Below are positions 49,660-59,004 of a DNA stretch of 64,000 bases, piece by piece; position 1 is the stretch's first letter; every line of letters begins with the position of its first letter. Position numbers and translations under genes: made by a program. The notes below the pieces were generated by a model, which was given only the letters and a program-made list of their open reading frames with translations, searched no databases and was not told the DNA's origin. The DNA is from Acidimicrobiales bacterium (GTDB lineage: Bacteria; Actinomycetota; Acidimicrobiia; Acidimicrobiales; SZUA-35): assembly GCA_020630195.1 (NCBI GenBank), contig JAHDBV010000015.1:1-64000 (forward strand). Direction: 5' to 3'.

Positions 49660-51206
49660 GCCGCGCCCCGGCGGTGGCCCGACGCTCGGCGGCCGCCGTC
49701 TCCCCGCTCCGGCGGCAGCTCGAGCGGCGCATCGTGCGTCTCCAGGCCCGGCTCGAGGCCCAGTCGGGCGACCGTTGGATCCCGTTCGTGTCCGCGCTCG
49801 CGCTCAGTGGGGTGCTGTTCTGGTTGTCGGTCTCGCGGGTTCGTTCGCTCGACACCGGCCTCGACCTGGCCGGCTACAGCCAGGCGATCTGGTTGCTGGG
49901 GGAGGGGTACCGGCCCGAAGCCAGCTTGTTCGGTTCCGACGTGAACGTCGTCGAACTCCACTGGGCCTTCATCCTCTATCCGCTCGGACTCGTCGCCCGG
50001 GTGCTCCCGGCGGTCGAGTTGCTCCTGGCGGTCCAGGCCCTCGCCCTGGGGTCGGCGGTCATCCCCCTGTGGTTCCTGGCCCGCCAGGTCGCCCACCTGC
50101 GGATCGGGGCGTCCGCGGCCCTGGTCGCCGGCTACGCACTCCATCCGGCGATGCACGGCCTCGCCATCGACGACGTGCATCCCGAGGCCCTCGCCGTGCC
50201 CGCCATCATCGGCCTCGCCTGGGCCGGGGCCCGGAAGCGCTGGATCCTCTACTGGGTGCTCGTGGCGGTCGTGTTGCTGTCCCGGGCCGACCTCGGCCTG
50301 GCGCTGGCCCTGTGGGGCTTCGTGCTCCTCGGCGACGGTGAGCGCCGTGCCGGTCTCTGGACGCTCGGCGTCGGTGCGGTGTGGGCACTCGGCTGGCTGC
50401 TCGTGGCCCAACCACTGATCTCCGACTCGACGGCCCGAGCCGGGGGCTACGGCGACTACGGCGACTCGTTGGCCGACGTGATCGTCACCGTGGCCACCGG
50501 CCCCGTCGAGTTCGGTCGGGACCTGCTCGCCCAGGACAACGTGTTGTTCCTCGTGTCGGTGCTCGCGCCCGTGCTGTTCCTGCCGTTGTTGTCCGTCCGG
50601 CATCTGGCACCGGCGCTGCCGCTCGGAGCGTTGTTCCTCGTGGCCGATGCCGGGGGTGCCACCGGCTTCACCGAGCGGTCGGCCCTGCTCATCGGGTTCA
50701 CCATGGTCGCCTCGACCCACGCGCTCCGCCGCCTCGGGACGATGGGGGTCGATCGCGTCTTCCTCGACATCCGCGTGCTCCAGGCGATCGTGGCCGCCGC
50801 GGCGTTGAGCTTCGTCGCCTCCTCGCCGGTGTCGATCTACGAACGCCCCTGGACCTGGGACGACCGCGACGCGACCGACCTGGCCGTCATCGACGCCGTG
50901 GCCGACCTCCCGGAGCACCTCGCGATCTCGGCCTCGCCGTCCGCGCTCGTCACCCTGTCGGAACGACGCTGGCTGTTCGAGCTCGACTCGGCCGACCCGC
51001 CCATCGCGGCCCGGGCCGTGAACCGGGTGAACGCCGTGCTCCTCGTCGATCGGGACATCCCGCTCGAGCAGTTCAACCGGGACGACTACATCCAGTCGAT
51101 GTCGCAGGCCGGGTTCGAGATCACCTTCGACGACCGCGAGGTGGGTGTCACGCTGTTCCGGGGGCCGGACCCCGACGTGTGTCCGCTGGGTGAGACATGC
51201 CGCTGA
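49656..51206 (+). CDS. DUF2079-family polytopic membrane protein
   Basis: Multi-TM; LDLAGYSQAIWLL, HWAFILYPLGLVARVLPAVELLLAVQ, DDVHPEALAVPAIIGLAW. Confidence 0.78.
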   Translation: MSRAPAVARRSAAAVSPLRRQLERRIVRLQARLEAQSGDRWIPFVSALALSGVLFWLSVSRVRSLDTGLDLAGYSQAIWLLGEGYRPEASLFGSDVNVVELHWAFILYPLGLVARVLPAVELLLAVQALALGSAVIPLWFLARQVAHLRIGASAALVAGYALHPAMHGLAIDDVHPEALAVPAIIGLAWAGARKRWILYWVLVAVVLLSRADLGLALALWGFVLLGDGERRAGLWTLGVGAVWALGWLLVAQPLISDSTARAGGYGDYGDSLADVIVTVATGPVEFGRDLLAQDNVLFLVSVLAPVLFLPLLSVRHLAPALPLGALFLVADAGGATGFTERSALLIGFTMVASTHALRRLGTMGVDRVFLDIRVLQAIVAAAALSFVASSPVSIYERPWTWDDRDATDLAVIDAVADLPEHLAISASPSALVTLSERRWLFELDSADPPIAARAVNRVNAVLLVDRDIPLEQFNRDDYIQSMSQAGFEITFDDREVGVTLFRGPDPDVCPLGETCR

Positions 51207-51808
51207 TCCGGTTCGAGCGGCGGGATCTGTTCACCTACGCGAACGCCTTCACCTTCGCCCGGATGCTGTGCATCCCACTGTTCCTGTGGCTGTTGTTCTC
51301 GAGGGAGAACCGGGCGGCGGCGGCCTGGCTGCTCGGTGGTCTGGGTGCGACCGACTGGGTCGACGGGTGGCTCGCCCGCCGCTTCGAGCAGGTCTCGGAG
51401 TTCGGTGCCTTGTTCGATCCGACCGTCGACCGGTTGATGTTCCTCGTCGTGGTGCCGTCGTTGATCATCGACGGATCCGTGCCCCTCGTGGTGGCGATCC
51501 TGTTCCTCGTCCGTGAGGGCGTGGTCGCCCTGGCCGCCATCGGGTTGGCGGCGCTCGGTGCGGAGCCCTTCGACGTCACCTGGGAGGGCAAGACGGCCAC
51601 GTTCCTCATGATGTTCGCCCTGCCGTTGTTCCTCGGCGGCGAGTCGACGCTCAGCTACGCGGCCGTGTGTGAGGTGCTGGCCTGGCTGTGTGCCGTTCCC
51701 GGCATCGCCTACGGCTACTACACGTTGTTCTTCCAGTACGGGCCCGCGGCCCGCCGGGCGCTGTCCGGTCGCACCACCCCGGTTCCGGGGGCCGACGGCG
51801 GGGTCTGA
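51197..51808 (+). CDS. CDP-alcohol phosphatidyltransferase (PgsA-like)
   Basis: GATDWVDGWLARRFEQVSEFGALFDPTVDR matches the DGX2ARX8GX3DX3D family motif with one substitution. Confidence 0.88.
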   Translation: MPLIRFERRDLFTYANAFTFARMLCIPLFLWLLFSRENRAAAAWLLGGLGATDWVDGWLARRFEQVSEFGALFDPTVDRLMFLVVVPSLIIDGSVPLVVAILFLVREGVVALAAIGLAALGAEPFDVTWEGKTATFLMMFALPLFLGGESTLSYAAVCEVLAWLCAVPGIAYGYYTLFFQYGPAARRALSGRTTPVPGADGGV

Positions 51809-51838
51809 ACCCGACAGATCCGGACCGTGGATCGAGCA

Positions 51839-51861
51839 ACCCTCGACCGCGGGTCGAGGGT
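51839..51861. promoter_or_regulatory. Palindrome immediately upstream of the gcvH -10
   Basis: Perfect 10-bp arms ACCCTCGACC-GCG-GGTCGAGGGT; -10 TAGGTT at 51863-51868. Confidence 0.55.
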
Positions 51862-51874
51862 GTAGGTTGCGGGC

Positions 51875-52255
51875 ATGGACGTGCCCGCAGAACTGCGTTA
51901 TTCCTCCGACCACGAGTGGGTCCGGGTCGACGGCAACCGCCTCACGGTCGGCATCACCGACTACGCCCAGGACGCCCTGGGTGATGTCGTCTTCGTGGAA
52001 CTCCCCGACGTCGGATCGACCGTCACCGCGGGTGACGGTCTGGGTGAGGTCGAGTCGACCAAATCCGTCTCCGACCTGTACGCCCCCGTGACCGGCACGG
52101 TCGTCGAGGTGAACGGCGAGCTCGCCGATGCCCCGGAGAAGCTCAACAGCGACCCCTACGGCGACGGCTGGATCTGCGTGGTCGAGGTGGCCGACGCCGC
52201 CGCGCTCGAGGGTCTGCTCGACGCCGCCGCCTACTCGGCACTCACCGAGGGCTGA
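51875..52255 (+). CDS. gcvH: Glycine cleavage system H protein
   Basis: LRYSSDHEWVRVDGNRLTVGITDYAQDALGDVVFVELPDVG...VESTKSVSDLYAPVTGTVVEVN. Confidence 0.95.
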   Translation: MDVPAELRYSSDHEWVRVDGNRLTVGITDYAQDALGDVVFVELPDVGSTVTAGDGLGEVESTKSVSDLYAPVTGTVVEVNGELADAPEKLNSDPYGDGWICVVEVADAAALEGLLDAAAYSALTEG

Positions 52256-52256
52256 G

Positions 52257-52697
52257 ATGCCCTCGCCCTGCCCCGCCTGCGGTGTCGAGAACCCCCTCGG
52301 CGCCAACTTCTGTGCCACCTGCGGCGAACAGCTGCGTTCGACCGACGAGGACCCGACGATCGAGATGGCTCCGGCCACCGGGTCGGCTCGCCGCGTCGAG
52401 GGCATGCTGGTGGTCCGCCAGGGCTCGAAGCGGGGCAGCCGGATCCTGCTCGACACCGACTCGGTGCACATCGGGCGGCATCCCGAAGCCGACGTCCTGC
52501 TCGACGACATCACCGTCTCCCGCCGCCACGTCGAGATCGTGCGTGGGCCGGAGGGGTACACCGCCACCGACCAGGGGTCGATGAACGGCACCTACGTCAA
52601 CGGCGAGTCGATCGAATCGGTGCGGCTGGCGGATGGCGACCAGCTCCAGATCGGCAAGTTCAAGCTCGTGTTCATGGAGCTCGAGGACGACGAGTGA
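52257..52697 (+). CDS. Zinc-ribbon + FHA domain protein (GarA-like)
   Basis: [30 protein letters not shown] phosphothreonine-like motif; [24 protein letters not shown]...NGTYVNGE. Confidence 0.9.
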   Translation: MPSPCPACGVENPLGANFCATCGEQLRSTDEDPTIEMAPATGSARRVEGMLVVRQGSKRGSRILLDTDSVHIGRHPEADVLLDDITVSRRHVEIVRGPEGYTATDQGSMNGTYVNGESIESVRLADGDQLQIGKFKLVFMELEDDE

Positions 52698-53974
52698 TGG
52701 CGGGTCGGCACTGGTCGATCGGTGAGGTGCTGAACCTCCTGTCCGACGAGTTTCCCGACGTCACGATCTCGAAGATCCGTTTCCTCGAGTCCCAGGGGCT
52801 CATCGATCCGGAGCGGACCCCGTCGGGGTACCGCCGGTTCTACGCCTCCGACCTCGACCGACTGCGCTGGATCCTCGTGCAGCAGCGGGATCACTACCTG
52901 CCGCTCAAGGTGATCCGGGCCCGGCTCGATGCCGGTGAGGCGGTCGTTGATCCGCCCAGCCCCGGTGCCGACGTCGCCGCTTCGCCTGACCAGCCGGCCG
53001 CTGACGGCCCCGAGGTCGACGATGAGCAGGGGGCCGAGGCCATGGAGCCCGACCCGGTGGGATCCGACGCCGGAGACGATGCGTCGGCGAGCGAGGACGG
53101 CGGCGACCCCGCCCCGGCGGCGGCGACGACCATCGACCCGGACGCCGAAGCGGACGCTGTGGCCGAAGCGAACGACGGCCGACTCCCGGATCTGGGTGAG
53201 CACGATCCCGACGAGATCCGATCGGCGGATGCCCTCGACATCGCCGACAACTCCGCCGACTCCGATGCCGAGGCGGACCGTGCGGCGACGCCCGACGACG
53301 ATCCCGAGTTCGCGTCCGAGTCCGAGTCCGGGCTCGCGCCCGAGGCCGAGGGCGATCTCGGACAGGGTGAGGCGACGTCCGCCCCGAGCGAGCCGATCAC
53401 GTCGGACGCCGACGGCACCGGCGAGGAGGGTCCGTCCTCCGACGACCCCGTCGACTGGCCTTCCGATGCCCGTCTCGGTGCGGCCTCCGAGCCCGCTGCC
53501 GAGACGTCGCCGGCGACGGACGCCGACGACGACCCCGATGACGAGCCGGTCGCACCCGACGAGGCAGCCGCCGTCGACGCCGACGGCGGCCCGCTCGTGA
53601 TGACCCGCGACGACCTCCAGGCCGCCTCCGGCGTCCCGATCGAGACGATCCGGGAGCTCGAGCGCGTCGGCCTGCTGCACGGACGTGCCGCGGGATCGGC
53701 GATGCTGTTCGGCCCGGATGCGATCGAGACCCTCGCGATCGTCGGGCGTCTCGGTGAGCTCGGTCTCGAACCCCGCCACCTCCGGCCGCTGCGGATGTCG
53801 ATCGACCGCGAGGTCGGTCTGTTCGAGCAGATCGCCGGCCCCGCACTGGCCCGCCGCGACCCGTCCGCGCACGACGACGGACGGGCGATCGTGGCCGAAC
53901 TCCGGGCCAAGACCGACGAGCTCCGGGCGGTTCTCATGGACCGCGCCGTCGAGTCGCTGATCCCACCGCCCTGA
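52697..53974 (+). CDS. MerR-family regulator (FtsR/Rv1828-like) with ~215-aa acidic central linker
   Basis: [43 protein letters not shown]-terminal second helical domain; position after garA-like gene. Confidence 0.87.
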   Translation: MAGRHWSIGEVLNLLSDEFPDVTISKIRFLESQGLIDPERTPSGYRRFYASDLDRLRWILVQQRDHYLPLKVIRARLDAGEAVVDPPSPGADVAASPDQPAADGPEVDDEQGAEAMEPDPVGSDAGDDASASEDGGDPAPAAATTIDPDAEADAVAEANDGRLPDLGEHDPDEIRSADALDIADNSADSDAEADRAATPDDDPEFASESESGLAPEAEGDLGQGEATSAPSEPITSDADGTGEEGPSSDDPVDWPSDARLGAASEPAAETSPATDADDDPDDEPVAPDEAAAVDADGGPLVMTRDDLQAASGVPIETIRELERVGLLHGRAAGSAMLFGPDAIETLAIVGRLGELGLEPRHLRPLRMSIDREVGLFEQIAGPALARRDPSAHDDGRAIVAELRAKTDELRAVLMDRAVESLIPPP

Positions 53975-54058
53975 CCGATCCGCCGATCGTCCCGACGGCG
54001 GGGGCCGCAGGGGCCGATCCGTCTCTCGCGGACCGGGCCGCAGCGGTACGGTTGCACC

Positions 54059-54556
54059 ATGGCGATCGAGATGGAGTTGGTCGGGGTCCGGATCCAGGTG
54101 CCGACGAACGCGCCCATCATGCTCCTGAAGGAGCGGGCCGAACCGCACCGCGTCGTGCCGATCTACATCGGGGGGCCAGAGGCCCACGCGATCGATCTCG
54201 CTCTCTCCGAGGTCGAGACCGAGCGCCCGATGACCCACGACCTGTTCGTGGAGGTCATCGATCGGCTCGGTGCCACCCCCGAGCAGGTGATCATCACCGA
54301 GCTCCGGGAGCGCACCTTCTTCGCCGACCTGTACCTGCGGGACGCCACCGGTGAGGTGGTCGTGATCTCGGCTCGACCGTCCGACGCCGTGGCGCTCGCC
54401 GCCCGCACCGGCATGCCGATCTTCGCCGAGGACGATCTCGTCGACGAGGCCGGCATCGTCGAGGAGGAAGAGGGCAACGAGGAAGAGGAGATGGTGGAGG
54501 AGCTCCGCAAGTTCCTCGATCAGGTCTCGCCGGAGGACTTCGGCGGCGAGAGCTGA
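54059..54556 (+). CDS. Bifunctional nuclease family protein (DUF151) with acidic tail
   Basis: RVVPIYIGGPEAHAIDLALSEVETERPMTHDLFVEVIDRLGA...SARPSDAVALAARTGMPIFAEDDLVDEAG; position as in Rv1829. Confidence 0.9.
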   Translation: MAIEMELVGVRIQVPTNAPIMLLKERAEPHRVVPIYIGGPEAHAIDLALSEVETERPMTHDLFVEVIDRLGATPEQVIITELRERTFFADLYLRDATGEVVVISARPSDAVALAARTGMPIFAEDDLVDEAGIVEEEEGNEEEEMVEELRKFLDQVSPEDFGGES

Positions 54557-54559
54557 CCC

Positions 54560-57166
54560 GTGCGACGCTTCGGTCGTACCCGGCCCCCCGGACGGGCCGA
54601 ACTGATCGTCGAATGCCTCGGCGGGATCCGACGCCCCGGCCCCGCCATCGCCGTGGTCCGGGGCCCCGTCGGCTCCGGCAAGTCGTCGTTCCTCGCGGAG
54701 GTCGCCGCGCCACTCGAGGAGGAGATGCGCGTCGTCGGACCACTCGACGGCACGGCACCCCTGGTGATGTCGGAGCTGGCGCTCGGCCTCGGACTCGGTG
54801 CCGACGCTCCGGCCGAGGCCATCCTCGATCGGTTCGTCGAACACGACGGCGAGCCCGTGGTCGTGATCGTCGACGACCTCGACCAGGGATCCAACCTGCT
54901 CGGCGAGGTGCTCGCCGCCGCCATCCGGGTGTCGAACTCGGTGCAGCTGGTCGTCAGCATGCGAGCCGGCGCCGGCGGCCATGCGGGCGCACGGGCCGTG
55001 CTGCGGGAGACCGAGCGGGGGATCGACGACCTCGAGATCGTGCTCGACCCGCTCGGCGCGGCCGATGTCGAGCTGTGGATCCGGCGGGCCACGAACACCG
55101 AGACCGAACCGTCCCCGGCGGAGATCGCCGCGCTGATGCGATGGACCGGCGGCGTCCCGGCGCTGGTCGATCTCGTCGTGACCGAGGGATTGCGGCGTGA
55201 CGAGCGCGATCCGCTGGCCGCGATCGCCGCCGACGGGTTCGCTCCGGCCGTGCGTTCGGGTCGTCTCGAGGGTTGGGTCGTCGGACTGCCCCCGGAGACG
55301 GCCTCGGTGGTGGAAGCCGTCTGCCTGATCGACTCGGCGTTGCCCGAAGAGGTGGCCGAGGTGCTCGATCTCGATCCCGATCGGGTCGACGACGCCGTGC
55401 AGGCGGCCTCCGACGCGGGCCTCGTCGTGTACCACGCACGACCCTGTGGCGACGTGCTCCGCCCGGTGGCACGGGCGCTACGCGATGCCGTCGTGGCCGG
55501 GGTGCCCCGCAGCCGCCGTCGACGGGTCCTCGGGCGCTTCCTCCAGCCCGGTCACCGGGACCCCATCCGACTGGCGCACTGGATCATGCAACACGGCGAC
55601 GTCGTGGCCCTCGACGACCGGCACGCGGCGGCGCTCCTCGACGGGGCGCGCAGCATCGCGGTCACCGATCCGGCCCGGGCCGCCACCTGGGCCCGTCGGG
55701 CCCGCACGATCCAGCCCGACACCGCGACCCCGGTCGGGGCGGAGGCGCTCCGCGACGCACTCCGTCACGAGTCGTTGGCCGGCGCCTTCGGCGAGCGCCA
55801 CACCCCGACCATGTGGCAGCGGATCGCCGACCCCGCGACCCGCGACGCGACGCTCGCCATGACGGTCTTCGCGGCGTTCTTCGCCACCGACTGGTACGCA
55901 CTGCTCGACCACGCCCAGTCCGCCCGCCTGGCGATCGCCGCCGATCCCCAGGCGTGGCCGTCGGCCCGTGGCGCCGTGATCGTGGGTCTGATGGCGGCCG
56001 GTCGGGGCGAGGCAGCGACCGAGTTGTTCGACCACGGCGACGGCGTCCACTGGCGCGACGGCGCCTTCGACGATCTCGCCCGTCGGGTCATCTCGACGCT
56101 CGAGGGGTCGCCCGACGCCCGTGTGCCGCTCCCGCTGCCCGCGATGGGTGGAGCGGCGGAGGACCAGACCCGGACGCTCATTCTCGAGACCGGTGAACTC
56201 ACCCGCGTGCTCGCCCTCGAGCCGCTCCAGGCGCTGCGGGCGAAGGTGGGGCGGTTGCGTAGCGATCCGATGCTGCGTGACCTGCCGATGCTCGTCGATG
56301 CGCTGCTGATCGCGGAGAGCTACGACGCCTTCCTCGACGGGCGGTGGGAGGCCCTCGACGGACTCCGCGCCCGGATGGGGGCCTTTCCGCTGGCGCTCGG
56401 GCCGTGGGAGTCGTTGGCGCACGCCCGTGAGGTCCGACGGGATCTGCCGGCCCGCGCCGTCGACTACGAGCCGGGCATCGGTTCGTGGTCCGGCTTCACC
56501 GCCGGCCAGTTGGCGGAACGCCTCCGCCGCGACGGGCAGCCCGAGAAGGCGCTCGCACTCGCCGAGGGGGAGCTCGCCGTCTCGCAGCGACCGCCCGACC
56601 AGGTGTTCGTCGCCGACTCGGCCATCGCCGCCGCCCGGGATCTCGGCGACCGTGTCCGGATGGAGGCACTCGCCGGCCATCTCGACGGGCTCGACGGTGT
56701 CCTGCACCGGGCGGTGGCGATGCGTTGGCGAGCGGTGCTCGCCGCGGAGGTCGGCCTCGCCCTCGACGCGGTCGCGATGGCCACGACCGCGGGGCACGGC
56801 TACGAGATCCTCCGCTCGCAGGTCATGGCCGTCGGCATGGGCGCCTACGAGCGTGACGAGGTCGACGCGATCCACGAGCGGGCGCTGGCGCTCGGCGACA
56901 CGTCGGTCGTGGCCGAGCTGCAGGCGGCGATGCGGCTCCGTTCGATCCCGGTCCGCCGTGCGTCGGGGAGTGGCCGCGAGCTGTCGGCGGTGGAGCGCTC
57001 GTTGTGTCGTCTCGTCGGGGACGGCTGGACCAACGCCCAGATCGCGGCGGAGCTCGACATGTCCCCGTTCACCGTGGGCAATCGTCTCCGGGCGCTCTAC
57101 CGGCGGTTCGGGGTGGCGAATCGGGCCGGCCTGGCCGTCGCCGTGGCCGATCTCGGAACGGACTGA
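54560..57166 (+). CDS. Large STAND/LAL-type LuxR-family transcriptional regulator
   Basis: P-loop GPVGSGKSS, VVIVDDLDQ, C-terminal HTH LSAVERSLCRLVGDGWTNAQIAAELDMSPFTVGNRLRALYRRFGVANRAGL. Confidence 0.87.
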   Translation: MRRFGRTRPPGRAELIVECLGGIRRPGPAIAVVRGPVGSGKSSFLAEVAAPLEEEMRVVGPLDGTAPLVMSELALGLGLGADAPAEAILDRFVEHDGEPVVVIVDDLDQGSNLLGEVLAAAIRVSNSVQLVVSMRAGAGGHAGARAVLRETERGIDDLEIVLDPLGAADVELWIRRATNTETEPSPAEIAALMRWTGGVPALVDLVVTEGLRRDERDPLAAIAADGFAPAVRSGRLEGWVVGLPPETASVVEAVCLIDSALPEEVAEVLDLDPDRVDDAVQAASDAGLVVYHARPCGDVLRPVARALRDAVVAGVPRSRRRRVLGRFLQPGHRDPIRLAHWIMQHGDVVALDDRHAAALLDGARSIAVTDPARAATWARRARTIQPDTATPVGAEALRDALRHESLAGAFGERHTPTMWQRIADPATRDATLAMTVFAAFFATDWYALLDHAQSARLAIAADPQAWPSARGAVIVGLMAAGRGEAATELFDHGDGVHWRDGAFDDLARRVISTLEGSPDARVPLPLPAMGGAAEDQTRTLILETGELTRVLALEPLQALRAKVGRLRSDPMLRDLPMLVDALLIAESYDAFLDGRWEALDGLRARMGAFPLALGPWESLAHAREVRRDLPARAVDYEPGIGSWSGFTAGQLAERLRRDGQPEKALALAEGELAVSQRPPDQVFVADSAIAAARDLGDRVRMEALAGHLDGLDGVLHRAVAMRWRAVLAAEVGLALDAVAMATTAGHGYEILRSQVMAVGMGAYERDEVDAIHERALALGDTSVVAELQAAMRLRSIPVRRASGSGRELSAVERSLCRLVGDGWTNAQIAAELDMSPFTVGNRLRALYRRFGVANRAGLAVAVADLGTD

Positions 57167-57238
57167 GCGCTCGACATCCCGGGGCGGACGCGCGAGTTAC
57201 TCATTCGCGCCTGTGGCCTGACGCGAGGATGACCCCTG

Positions 57239-57811
57239 ATGGCAGGGATCCCGATCGACGGTGGCGATGCGCCGCGCCCCGCGGCGTCGGAGGAGAACGT
57301 CGAGCTCGTCGATCTCACGACGAGGGCCCGTCTGCACATCGCCACCGACGACTTCGAGTTGATCGCCGGTGTGCCCACCTGGGTGTCGTGTGATCCCATC
57401 CGAGCCGACCCGGGCGTCGAGACCCTGGTGATCGACCTGGTCGAAGCCGTGCTCGATGGCCTGCTCGATCACGCCCACGAGCTCGAGTTCGTGCGCGTTC
57501 GGGTGACCCAGACCGACGCGACGCTCGAGTTGTCGTGTCACGCGGAGGAGTTGCTTCCCTCGACGCGGCTGCTGATCCGGCCGGATGCGCCGGCCATCGA
57601 TGCCCTGCGGTGGCGGGCGCGGGTGCTCGGCCTCGCACTGGACGTGCGATGCCTCGACGACCGAGTGGTCGTCGACCTGTCGGCCGCCGCCGGCCGCCGG
57701 CTCGACCGGACGCGGTGGCTCGACCTCCGCTGGGGCGCCTCAGCCGTCGAGCAGGGTGAGGTCGGCGAGTCGGGCGATCCGTTCGACCGACGCCCGGACC
57801 ATCGCCGCTGA
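57239..57811 (+). CDS. Hypothetical protein
   Basis: 190-aa ORF with start 72 nt after the LuxR stop; no family recognised. Confidence 0.5.
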   Translation: MAGIPIDGGDAPRPAASEENVELVDLTTRARLHIATDDFELIAGVPTWVSCDPIRADPGVETLVIDLVEAVLDGLLDHAHELEFVRVRVTQTDATLELSCHAEELLPSTRLLIRPDAPAIDALRWRARVLGLALDVRCLDDRVVVDLSAAAGRRLDRTRWLDLRWGASAVEQGEVGESGDPFDRRPDHRR

Positions 57812-58705
57812 GCGTTCGTCGGTGATCTCCCGCTGCACGAGCAGCAGGACTGCGGTCGCCGGAAGCACGGCACCACGCCGCAGGGACGCCGACACGTGCG
57901 ACACCGCCATCCCGGCGGCCCGGGCGTAGGCCTCGACGACGAGACGGATCGCCTCGTCGAGGTCGTCGGCCCGCACGCTCGTGCCGACGAGCCAGGCCAG
58001 ATCGGCACCGGCGCGTTGCACCGCGAGTTGTTGGAAGTCGAAGAAGCGGACCGACCCGCCGTCGGTCACGGCGAGGTTGTCGGCCCGTGGGTCGCCGTGG
58101 CACAGCACGATGTCGTCGGCCTCGACGAACGCTTCGAGCAGCTCCGCTCGACGATCGAGCACGGCGCCGAAGCGCCGCCGATCCTCACGCTCCAGGGCCA
58201 CGAGGCCGGCACGAGCTGCTTCGAGCGGGATGGCGGTCGGCGTGTTCCGCCGTACGTCGAGCGTGCCGGGCGTCGCCCACGGGGCCAGCCGGCTGTGCCA
58301 GTCGGCCAGACCGGTGGCGGCGGCGACCACGACCTCGAGTCCGAGCCCGTCGAGCTGGTCGGGCAGGGTGCAGGTGGCGGCCAGATCCTCGAGCACGAAG
58401 GTGTGCCCGCCGTCGGCATGGTCGATCACGCCGAGGCAGTCGGGGGCGAGATCGCCGAGCGTCGGGCCGAGCTCCCGGTAGGCGAGGGCCTCCCTCCGGT
58501 AGGCGCCCGAGTCGAGGGCCGCCGTGTGGTTGGCGCCGTTGGCGGGGTGCTTCACGATCACGGTCGGCGCCGGGGCCGCCGACCCCCGGAGGTGGGCCCG
58601 GACGGTCTCGGAGAAGACGCCGGGGCGGCCGACACGCTCGTGGCCCACCACGTCGACGCCGGGTCCGAGCACCGTCCGGAGCAGGTCGGGGAGCGGGGTG
58701 GTCAC
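57740..58705 (-). CDS. Phosphotransferase (APH/aminoglycoside phosphotransferase-like kinase fold)
   Basis: IVLCHGDPRADNLAVTDGGSVRFFDFQ (Brenner HGD...N...D motif). Confidence 0.87.
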   Translation of the reverse strand: MTTPLPDLLRTVLGPGVDVVGHERVGRPGVFSETVRAHLRGSAAPAPTVIVKHPANGANHTAALDSGAYRREALAYRELGPTLGDLAPDCLGVIDHADGGHTFVLEDLAATCTLPDQLDGLGLEVVVAAATGLADWHSRLAPWATPGTLDVRRNTPTAIPLEAARAGLVALEREDRRRFGAVLDRRAELLEAFVEADDIVLCHGDPRADNLAVTDGGSVRFFDFQQLAVQRAGADLAWLVGTSVRADDLDEAIRLVVEAYARAAGMAVSHVSASLRRGAVLPATAVLLLVQREITDERSAAMVRASVERIARLADLTLLDG

Positions 58706-58893
58706 GACGGAACGCTACCTCGACATGGCCGAACGCCCCGTGGTCTCCGGCGCCGTCGAGACGGCCGAGCCACGGCGGGTGGTCGGGCGCTCACCCTCTG
58801 AATCCAGCGGGTTTCGGCGCGCGCTCCGCGGCCGGCGGCGCGCGCTCCGCCGACGGAATCGCGCGGAACGCGCGAAATTCGCGCGGATGATCG

Positions 58894-58922
58894 TTGACGA
58901 CGCGCGGTCGTGTGACTACGTT
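58894..58922 (+). promoter_or_regulatory. Promoter of the second MerR gene
   Basis: TTGACG (58894-58899) - 17 bp - TACGTT (58917-58922). Confidence 0.7.
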
Positions 58923-59004
58923 CCGTGATGCACCACGTCGGTGTAATTTCACGGAGGTCACCCGCCGGGTCGCCGCCGCACCGACGGAGCACGAGGAGCA
59001 GGCC

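Noticed and set aside
52592-55435. 947-aa minus-strand ORF opposite garA/ftsR/DUF151/LuxR genes
   Set aside because: Antisense shadow of GC-rich genes; plus-strand frames encode clear FHA, MerR, DUF151 and STAND domains.
57740-58705. APH-like protein as an antibiotic-resistance determinant
   Set aside because: Fold family is broad; chromosomal context and sequence give no evidence for aminoglycoside substrate.
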